Below are positions 58,810 through 64,000 of a DNA stretch of 64,000 bases, one piece after another. The number at the start of each line of letters is the position of its first letter. The first letter of the stretch is position 1. The notes under the pieces are model-generated. The model had not been told where the DNA came from. It was given only the letters and a program-made list of their open reading frames with translations, and did no database searches. The translations under genes were made by a program, and so were the position numbers. Origin of the DNA: Actinoplanes oblitus (GTDB lineage Bacteria; Actinomycetota; Actinomycetes; Mycobacteriales; Micromonosporaceae); NCBI RefSeq assembly GCF_030252345.1, contig NZ_CP126980.1, positions 2,805,501 to 2,869,500 on the forward strand, read 5' to 3'.

Positions 58810-59738
58810 CCGATCTCGCCGATCTGGAACGGAAGGCGGCCGAGCGCGCCGCCGCCCGGGCCGGTGGACAGGACCGGCTCAGCGGGCACATCGTCTGCGA
58901 CGGCCTCGTCCGGATCTTCCGTACCGAGGGCGTCGAGGTGATGGCCCTGCAAGGCCTCGATCTGGTGGTCGACCGCGGCGAGCTGCTGGCCGTCGTCGGT
59001 GCTTCCGGATCCGGCAAGTCGACGATGCTCAACATCCTGTCCGGGCTCGACGAGCCGACCGCCGGCATCGCCAAGGTGGCCGGTTTCGATCTGCTGGGCA
59101 TGACCGCCAGGAAACGCCTCGAATACCGCCGGAAGATCGTCGGGTTCGTCTGGCAGCAGACCGCGCGCAACCTGCTGCCGTACCTGACCGCGCGGGAGAA
59201 CGTCGAGCTGCCGATGCGGCTGGCCGGCAACCGCAGGCGCAGGCGGGCCGAGGAACTGCTCGACATGGTGGGGGTGGGCGGCAAGGCCGGTCGCCGCCCG
59301 GCCGAGATGTCCGGCGGCGAGCAGCAGCGCTGCGCGGTGGCGGTGGCCCTGGCCAACGACCCGGAGGTGCTCTTCGCCGACGAGCCGACGGGTGAGCTGG
59401 ACGAGGCCACCGCGGACGAGGTGTTCGGCGCGCTGCGCACCGTCAACGCCGAGCTCGGCGTCACCGTCGTGGTGGTCACCCACGACCGGAACGTGGCGGA
59501 ACAGGTCCGCCGCGCGGTCGCGATCCGCGACGGCAAGACCGCTTCCGAGGTACGCCGGTCCGCCCGGCTCGCCGCGGACGGCACCGAGCAGCACGTCACC
59601 GAGGAGTACGCGGTGCTGGACCGGGCCGGGCGGCTCCAGCTGCCGGCCGCGTTCGTCGAGGCGCTGAGCCTGCGCGACCGGGTCCGCCTCAACCTCGAAC
59701 CCGATCACGTCGAAGTCCGTCCCGGGGAGTCCGCATGA
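58806..59738 (+). CDS. ABC ATPase with C-terminal AbrB-like domain
   Basis: A 310-residue protein. Residues 30-250 form a MacB/LolD-type ATPase: Walker A GASGSGKST, signature MSGGEQQRCAVAVAL, Walker B VLFADEPTGELD, switch His in VVVTHD. Residues about 267-306 read VLDRAGRLQLPAAFVEALSL then RDRVRLNLEPDHVEVRP, which matches the swapped-hairpin AbrB/MazE pattern (rules of the type 'GRLQLP...L...DRV.L.LE...V.V'). That domain normally binds DNA or dimerises. Here it may dimerise ATPases or sense state; DNA binding is speculative. Start GTG overlaps the upstream stop, and its end overlaps the second ATPase. Confidence 0.82.
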   Translation: MTDLADLERKAAERAAARAGGQDRLSGHIVCDGLVRIFRTEGVEVMALQGLDLVVDRGELLAVVGASGSGKSTMLNILSGLDEPTAGIAKVAGFDLLGMTARKRLEYRRKIVGFVWQQTARNLLPYLTARENVELPMRLAGNRRRRRAEELLDMVGVGGKAGRRPAEMSGGEQQRCAVAVALANDPEVLFADEPTGELDEATADEVFGALRTVNAELGVTVVVVTHDRNVAEQVRRAVAIRDGKTASEVRRSARLAADGTEQHVTEEYAVLDRAGRLQLPAAFVEALSLRDRVRLNLEPDHVEVRPGESA

Positions 59739-60412
59739 GCGTCGTCGAGGTGTCCGGGCTGTCCCGCGACTACGGCTCCGGCGAACGGGTGGTGCACGCC
59801 CTCTCCGCCGTCTCGTTCAGCGCGGAGAAGGGCGAACTCGTCGCGGTCCGCGGCCGGTCCGGCGCCGGCAAGACCACCTTGCTCAACCTGATCGGCGGCC
59901 TGGACCGGCCGACCGCCGGGACCGTCACGGTCGCCGGCCGGGACGTCACCGCCGCCTCCGAGGCCGACCTGCTGGAACTGCGGCGGGACACCATCGGCTT
60001 CGTCTTCCAGTCGTTCGGCCTGATCCCGATCCTGTCCGCCGCCGAGAACGTCAGCGTCCCGATGCGCCTGGCCAGGCATGCCCCGGGCACCCGCGACGAA
60101 CGGGTGTCGGTGCTGCTGGAACTGGTCGGCCTCGGCGGCCAGGCGAACCAGCGTCCCGGCGAGCTCTCCGGCGGCCAGCAGCAGCGGGTGGCGCTGGCCC
60201 GGGCCCTGGCCAACGACCCGGACCTGCTGATCGCCGACGAGCCCACCGGCCAACTGGACTCGGACACCGGTCGCGCCATCATGGACCTGCTGCGTGCCGT
60301 CGTCGACGCCCGCGGCATGACCGCCCTGGTCGCCACGCACGATCCGAACCTGATCGACCGGGCCGACCGCGTCCTCACCCTGCGCGACGGCCGCCTGATC
60401 GAGTCTGTTTGA
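59735..60412 (+). CDS. MacB/LolD-type ABC ATPase
   Basis: A 225-residue ATPase. Walker A GRSGAGKTT, Q-loop FVFQSFGLIPILSAAENV, signature LSGGQQQRVALARALA, Walker B LLIADEPTGQLDSDTG, switch His in VATHDP. This is the usual MacB-like pattern, with no extra domain. It is the last gene of the four-gene FtsX operon, overlapping the AbrB-tailed ATPase by four bases, and is followed by a strong terminator. Two different ATPases suggest a heterodimeric motor. Confidence 0.92.
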   Translation: MSVVEVSGLSRDYGSGERVVHALSAVSFSAEKGELVAVRGRSGAGKTTLLNLIGGLDRPTAGTVTVAGRDVTAASEADLLELRRDTIGFVFQSFGLIPILSAAENVSVPMRLARHAPGTRDERVSVLLELVGLGGQANQRPGELSGGQQQRVALARALANDPDLLIADEPTGQLDSDTGRAIMDLLRAVVDARGMTALVATHDPNLIDRADRVLTLRDGRLIESV

Positions 60413-60417
60413 GACCC

Positions 60418-60464
60418 GTTTCCGGTACGGCCGACGCGCGGCCCGCGTCGGTCGTACCGGAAAC
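60418..60464. terminator. Long terminator hairpin built on the TTTCCGGTACG word
   Basis: Arms 60418-60438 and 60444-60464 (21 bases each) pair with one mismatch around a 5-base loop. The outer ends read GTTTCCGGTACG and CGTACCGGAAAC, almost the dispersed 13-mer. It serves the convergent ABC and MerR genes. Confidence 0.8.
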
Positions 60465-60490
60465 GGATCCTGATCGTGAAGGGCGTCTCG

Positions 60491-60862
60491 TCAGAGCTCG
60501 CAGAGTCGCGCTCCCGAGCCCATCTCGGCGAGCTGCGCCTTGAGCGCGGCGGTGCGGGCCTCCGCCTCGGCGATCAGCGTCTCGGCGACCCGGCCCCAGT
60601 CGGTGCAGGCCGGCTCGTCCGGCAGGCTCGCGAAGATCTCGGCGATCTCGCGCACGGTCAGGCCGACCCGCTGGGCGAGTTTCGCCACCTTGATCCGGCA
60701 GGCCGCGGCGTCGTCGAACCGGCGCTGGTCACCGGCGGTGCGCTCGGCCCGGATCACGCCGTGCTGCTCGTAGAAGCGGACGGCGGACGGCGCGACACCG
60801 GCCGCCGCGGCCACCTCGCTCACCGTCAGCACGAAACCGGGCGACGTCAGCGTGAGGCTCAT
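60491..60862 (-). CDS. MerR-family regulator
   Basis: A 123-residue MerR-type regulator. Winged helix: LTVSEVAAAAGVAPSAVRFY, then EQHGVIRAERTAGDQRRF, and a dimer helix VGLTVREIAEIFASLPDEPA. Cysteines occur in CRIKVAK, PACTDWG and the terminal LCEL; they do not match the SoxR cluster pattern but could sense metals or thiol stress. It is divergent from an NADPH:FMN reductase-like gene and a spacer-type MerR promoter lies between them. The ATG is the first fitting the family N-terminus. Confidence 0.85.
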   Translation of the reverse strand: MSLTLTSPGFVLTVSEVAAAAGVAPSAVRFYEQHGVIRAERTAGDQRRFDDAAACRIKVAKLAQRVGLTVREIAEIFASLPDEPACTDWGRVAETLIAEAEARTAALKAQLAEMGSGARLCEL

Positions 60863-60887
60863 CGCCTCATCCTGCCCCGGGCACCGC

Positions 60888-60909
60888 TTGACTTCAACAT
60901 ATATTGAAG
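60888..60909. promoter_or_regulatory. MerR-type promoter with internal dyad
   Basis: TTGACT (60888-60893) is a -35 element, and CTTCAA-CATATA-TTGAAG (60892-60909) is a perfect 6-bp-arm dyad just inside it. An operator in a long -35/-10 spacer is the mark of MerR-activated promoters. The -10 would lie near 60913-60918 toward the reductase gene. Confidence 0.6.
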
Positions 60910-60925
60910 GCCGAGTGTGGTCCGC

Positions 60926-61546
60926 ATGAGCGAAACGAATCTTGCCACCCGCCCCACCGTCCCGACCGGTACCGATCACGACAGCACCGAGCCGCTGCAC
61001 CTCGCGGTGATCGCCGGCAGCGTGCGTGACCAGCGGATGAGCCGGGCCGTCGCGGAGTGGGCGGCCTTCCGCGCGGCCACCGGGGCCGTCGAGGTGGACC
61101 TGATCGACTGCGCCGAGGCCGGCCTGCCCGACGACGGCGCGCTGCGCCCCGGCGGCAGCGAGGCGTCAACCGTCGCCGGTCGCCTGGACGCCGCCGACGC
61201 CTTCGTGATCGTCACTCCGGAGTACAACCACAGCTATCCGGCCGGGCTGAAGCGGCTGATCGACTGGCACTACCGGGAGTGGATGTTCAAGCCGGCGACC
61301 ATCCTCAGCTACGGGGTCCAGGGTGGCCTGCTGGCCGCCGAGCACCTGCGCGGCGTCTTCGCCGAGCTGCACGTGGTGACCACCCGCCGGGGCGTCGGCC
61401 TGTCCCGCCCGTGGGAGCAGCTGGGCCCGGCCGGCTTCCAGCCGCCGGCCGCCACCGGTGCCGCCTTCGACGCCGCCCTGCACGAACTCGCCTGGTGGGC
61501 CACCACCCTGCGCACCGCCCGCCGCGACCGCCCCTACGCCCGCTGA
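60926..61546 (+). CDS. NADPH-dependent FMN reductase-like flavodoxin
   Basis: A 206-residue flavodoxin-fold reductase. The FMN phosphate loop is VIAGSVRDQRMSRAVAEW near residues 31-48, and VIVTPEYNHSYPAGLKRLID near 95-115 is the family signature. About 25 extra polar residues precede the fold. It would reduce FMN or quinones with NADPH and could supply FMNH2 to SsuD-type enzymes (inference; they are 40 kb apart). ATG chosen by family fit; the divergent MerR gene controls it through the spacer dyad. Confidence 0.87.
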   Translation: MSETNLATRPTVPTGTDHDSTEPLHLAVIAGSVRDQRMSRAVAEWAAFRAATGAVEVDLIDCAEAGLPDDGALRPGGSEASTVAGRLDAADAFVIVTPEYNHSYPAGLKRLIDWHYREWMFKPATILSYGVQGGLLAAEHLRGVFAELHVVTTRRGVGLSRPWEQLGPAGFQPPAATGAAFDAALHELAWWATTLRTARRDRPYAR

Positions 61547-61569
61547 CGCCCGTCGAGCCCCGCCGGAGC

Positions 61570-61701
61570 CGGGCAGCCGCCGGCGCCGCCTGCCGCGGCA
61601 ACCGGGCAGCCGCCGGCGCCGCCTGCCGCCGGAACCGGGCAGCCGCCGGCGACGCCTCCCGCGGCAACCGGGCAGCCGCCGGCGCCGCCTGGCGTGGGGC
61701 G
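61570..61701. repeat. Four 33-bp tandem repeats
   Basis: Unit CGGGCAGCCGCCGGCGCCGC plus about 13 bases (CTGCCGCGGCAAC-like), starting at 61570, 61603, 61636 and 61669. The period is a multiple of three, but there is no start or ribosome site, so I treat it as non-coding. It lies just after the FMN reductase stop. Confidence 0.7.
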
Positions 61702-61769
61702 GCTCGGCTCGGGCGGCTGGCGTCCGCACCCGCCGTGATCTCGGGCCCCGCCGGTGCGCCGCCACCCCC

Positions 61770-61822
61770 GGCTGGTCGTGGTGGTGGTGTCCGGTCGCCG
61801 GAAAGAACCCTGAGGACCAGCC
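61770..61822. repeat. 53-bp hairpin element, diverged single copy
   Basis: Starts GGCTGGTCGTGGTGGTGG like the 22.9-kb array units and ends GGACCAGCC. The right arm is diverged, but length and ends fit the family. Confidence 0.55.
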
Positions 61823-61880
61823 TGGAGTGGGGCTCGGCTCCGGCGGGGGACCAGCCGGGGGTGGGTTTGGTTTTTGGCGG

Positions 61881-62001
61881 GTCGTCACCACCCGCGGGCG
61901 TCGCCCTTGCGGGCCGGGCGTTCTGGACGCGCAGCGGCCAGCCCGGCCCGGAAGGGTCCCTGGCGGGAGCGACGATCAGTGATCAGCGCGGATCCGAGTC
62001 A
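61881..62001 (+). repeat. 121-bp structured element, copy B
   Basis: Second copy of the element at 42404. Its central stem GGGCCGGGC / GCCCGGCCC is perfect, whereas copy A has compensated changes. Here no plus-strand gene follows: the next gene is on the minus strand, so copy B is not a simple leader. Confidence 0.8.
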
Positions 62002-62005
62002 GCAA

Positions 62006-62030
62006 GCCCTTGAATTTGATCTTCAAAGGC
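62006..62030. terminator. Hairpin beside copy B
   Basis: GCCCTTGAA (62006-62014) pairs with TTCAAAGGC (62022-62030) at 8 of 9 positions. It is A/T-richer than its surroundings. Confidence 0.45.
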
Positions 62031-62062
62031 CGGACAGCGAGTGACCGGCGCAGAAGAGGAAC

Positions 62063-62088
62063 GGGGCCGCACCAGACGGTGCGACCCC
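62063..62088 (-). terminator. Terminator after the sugar permease genes
   Basis: CGCACC-AGAC-GGTGCG (62068-62083) with outer GGGG/CCCC pairs and one mismatch. It lies 20 bases beyond the minus-strand permease stop. Confidence 0.65.
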
Positions 62089-62108
62089 GGGCAAAGCGGA
62101 AATACCGA

Positions 62109-63020
62109 CTACCCCTTGACGCTGCCGGCCAGCAGGCCGCGGACGAAGTAGCGCTGGAGCAGGAGGAACACGGTGACCGGCACGATGATCGAGACGAACG
62201 TGCCGGACGCCAGCAGGTGCCAGGCGGTGCCCCGGGTGCCGGTGAGGTTCGCCAGCTGGAGCGTGATCGGGGCGACGGTGTCACCGCCGCCGGCGAAGAC
62301 CAGGGCCACCAGCAGGTCGTTCCAGACCCAGAGGAACTGGAAGATGCCGAAGGCGGCCAGGGCCGGGGTGAGCAGCGGCAGCATCACCCGGAAGAAGATC
62401 GCCACGTGGCCCGCGCCGTCCACCCGGGCGGCCTCGATCAGGCCGGCCGGGATCTCCTTGATGAAGTTGTGCAGCAGGTAGATCGCCAGCGGCAGGGCGA
62501 ACGTGGTGTGCGCCAGCCACAGCGGCCAGAACGTGCCGGCGATGCCCATCTTGACGAACAGGGTCAGCAGCGGGATCAGGGTGACCTGCAGCGGCACGAT
62601 CTGCAGGGCGAAGACCGCCACGAACAGGATGTTCTTGCCGCGGAAGTTGACCCAGGCGAACGCGTACGCCGCCAGGGCCGCCACCGACACCGGGATCAGC
62701 ACCGAGGGGATGCAGATGATCAGCGAGTTGACGAAGTAGGTGCCGAGGTTGACACCGGTGTCGTTGTCGAAGACCGCGCGGTAGTTGTCCAGCGTGACCT
62801 GGGGGTCGGTGAAGAACGTCCACCAACCGGTCCGCTTGATGGCCAGCTCCGGGCGGAACGAGGAGAGCAGCAGCCCGAAGGTCGGCAGCGTCCAGAGGAT
62901 CGCGATCACGATCGCGGCCAGGGACGCCCACGGCGAGCTGAGCCGCTTCTTCGCGACTGCGGCGGCGCTCAGCTGGACCGGAGTGATCTCCGGCGTGGTC
63001 GTCAGCGGGGTGACCGTCAT
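62109..63020 (-). CDS. aglG: Alpha-glucoside-type ABC permease (AglG/MalG-like)
   Basis: A 303-residue inner-membrane permease of the sugar ABC family. Six helices; the first is WASLAAIVIAILWTLPTFGL. The segment SSFRPELAIKRTGWWTFFTD is typical of AglG-like alpha-glucoside permeases. The EAA coupling loop is EIPAGLIEAARVDGAGHVAI near residue 215. AGGAGG lies four bases before this ATG; the ATG directly ahead of it overlaps the upstream stop (ATGA). It pairs with the preceding MalF-like permease; the binding protein should lie beyond the right edge. It may feed the alpha-glucosidase at 12 kb. Confidence 0.88.
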   Translation of the reverse strand: MTVTPLTTTPEITPVQLSAAAVAKKRLSSPWASLAAIVIAILWTLPTFGLLLSSFRPELAIKRTGWWTFFTDPQVTLDNYRAVFDNDTGVNLGTYFVNSLIICIPSVLIPVSVAALAAYAFAWVNFRGKNILFVAVFALQIVPLQVTLIPLLTLFVKMGIAGTFWPLWLAHTTFALPLAIYLLHNFIKEIPAGLIEAARVDGAGHVAIFFRVMLPLLTPALAAFGIFQFLWVWNDLLVALVFAGGGDTVAPITLQLANLTGTRGTAWHLLASGTFVSIIVPVTVFLLLQRYFVRGLLAGSVKG

Positions 63021-64000
63021 CATGCCTCCTGACGGACTTGGCGGATGTTGTACACGATGATCGGGATGACCAGGACGAACAGCACCACCGCGAGCGCGGC
63101 GGCGAGGCCCTGGTTGCTGGCCCGGATCAGCTGGCTGTAGAACTCGTTGGCGATGACGCTGGTCTTGAAGTTGCCGCCGGTCATCGTGCGGACCACGTCG
63201 AAGACCTTGAGCGTGCCGATGGCCAGCGTGGTCAGCACCACCACGACGGTGGTCCGGACGCTGGGCAGCGTGATCCTGATGAACATCGTCCACGGGCTGA
63301 CGCCGTCGAGGCGGGCGGCCTCCACGATCTCGTCCGGGATCGCCTTGATCGCCGCCGACAGGATCGTCATGGCGAAGCCGGCCTGGATCCAGATGAACAC
63401 CACGATCAGCAGCAGGGTGTTCAGCTTGCCGGTGTCGGTGATCATCAGCTGGACCGGCTTGCCACCGAGCCAGACGATGACCTGGTTGATCAGGCCGATC
63501 TGCTTCACCGTGGCCTGGTCGGGGCGGTACTCGTACATGAACTTCCAGATGACGCCGGCCGCGACCATCGAGATCGCCATCGGCAGGAAGATCAGCGCCT
63601 TGGCGAACGACTCGAAGCGCGACTTGTCCACCAGGATCGCGTAGATCAGGCCGATCCCGGTGGCCAGCGGCGGGACGATCAGCACCCAGACGACAGTGTT
63701 GCCCAGCACCGTGAGCAGATCGCCGTCGGTGAAGATGGTCTTGTAGTTGTCGACGCCGATGAAGGCCTTGCCCGACGCGTCGAAGAACGATTGGTAGATG
63801 GTGCGCAGGCCGGGGTAGACCAAGCCGACGGCCAGCAGCAGCACGACCGGCAGCAGGTAGAGGTAACCGACCCAGTTGTCGGAGCGCTTGCCGCGCACCC
63901 GGCTGGCAAAGAACAGGACGACACCCAGCACGGCGGCGAACAGCAGCAGCGCCGAGAGCATCTGCAGAAGTTTTTCTGGGGTGGTGCTCGCAGTTTGAAA
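63020..64000 (-). CDS. aglF: Alpha-glucoside-type ABC permease (AglF/MalF-like), start beyond window
   Basis: At least 326 residues of a MalF-type permease. The frame stays open through the last base of the window, and residues before the internal ATG at 63961 (ThrThrProGluLysLeuLeuGln) look coding, so the true start is probably outside. Helices include YLYLLPVVLLLAVGLVYPGL and ALIFLPMAISMVAAGVIWKF; the EAA loop is AIPDEIVEAARLDGVSPWTM. Extra periplasmic segment YRPDQATVKQIGLINQVIVW is normal for the alpha-glucoside branch. It overlaps the following permease gene, so the pair is one operon. Confidence 0.88.
   Translation of the reverse strand, partial: FQTASTTPEKLLQMLSALLLFAAVLGVVLFFASRVRGKRSDNWVGYLYLLPVVLLLAVGLVYPGLRTIYQSFFDASGKAFIGVDNYKTIFTDGDLLTVLGNTVVWVLIVPPLATGIGLIYAILVDKSRFESFAKALIFLPMAISMVAAGVIWKFMYEYRPDQATVKQIGLINQVIVWLGGKPVQLMITDTGKLNTLLLIVVFIWIQAGFAMTILSAAIKAIPDEIVEAARLDGVSPWTMFIRITLPSVRTTVVVVLTTLAIGTLKVFDVVRTMTGGNFKTSVIANEFYSQLIRASNQGLAAALAVVLFVLVIPIIVYNIRQVRQEA

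Noticed and set aside
61057..62013. Plus-strand frame extending through the 33-bp repeats
   Set aside because: It lies in another frame over the FMN reductase gene, and copy A of the 121-bp element has no open frame, so coding is not conserved.

Overview
The window is high-GC DNA with strong G/C third-codon bias, GTG starts and actinobacterial gene families (NnaR, DUF4873, MMPL, a helix-turn-helix/citrate synthase fusion). It fits an actinomycete chromosome, and Micromonosporaceae (Actinoplanes-like) is my best guess. That guess rests on gene content and style, not on a database match. I saw no IS element, prophage, CRISPR array, tRNA or rRNA.

Layout. 1-9.1 kb: two flavin-dependent monooxygenase-like genes, a quinone oxidoreductase with a divergent HxlR regulator, a GH43 glycosidase, an aldo/keto reductase with a divergent LysR regulator, and a taurine/sulfonate-type ABC importer. 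9.3-16.6 kb: a GGDEF/EAL protein, then alpha-glucosidase, LacI regulator and GH15 trehalase/glucoamylase. 16.6-19.3 kb: CsbD stress protein, then a sulfite oxidase-like Tat protein divergent from an SsuD-type sulfonate monooxygenase. 19.3-26.3 kb: MMPL exporter with MarR, a TPR membrane protein, 1.2 kb of non-coding tandem repeats, and an ABC exporter with MarR. 26.3-32.2 kb: methyltransferase, two divergent citrate synthases (one fused to a helix-turn-helix), an orphan membrane protein, a GH13 enzyme and a nitroreductase. 32.5-37.7 kb: a mymA-like redox/lipid cluster (hydrolase, SDR, Baeyer-Villiger-type monooxygenase, DUF4873, TetR) facing an AurF-like diiron oxygenase. 38-40.5 kb: orphan membrane protein, methyltransferase with a TTA codon, and a 60-aa protein. 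41-49.6 kb: complete nitrate assimilation locus (NnaR, sirohydrochlorin chelatase, nitrate reductase, NirB, NirD, NarK). 49.8-60.4 kb: a secreted protein and two ABC systems, one ABC-2-like and one FtsX/MacB-like. 60.5-64 kb: MerR with FMN reductase, then alpha-glucoside-type sugar permeases running off the right edge.

How genes work together. NnaR with the CbiX-type chelatase (siroheme), nitrate reductase, NirBD and NarK imports nitrate and reduces it to ammonium. SsuD would release sulfite from sulfonates and the divergent sulfite oxidase-like protein could oxidise it; the ABC importer near 7 kb could supply substrate. The LacI/GH13/GH15 block and the sugar permeases at the right end point to maltodextrin, trehalose and alpha-glucoside use.

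The least explained signals are non-coding: a 121-bp element present twice (42.4 and 61.9 kb), whose differences preserve a 9-bp stem; a family of 53-bp hairpins, as singles and in a tandem array; three tandem hairpins upstream of the first 121-bp copy; and a six-fold ACGTCAAGC array with 19-20 bp phasing before the diiron oxygenase. Two protein fusions also stand out: an ABC ATPase with an AbrB-like tail, and helix-turn-helix/citrate synthase.
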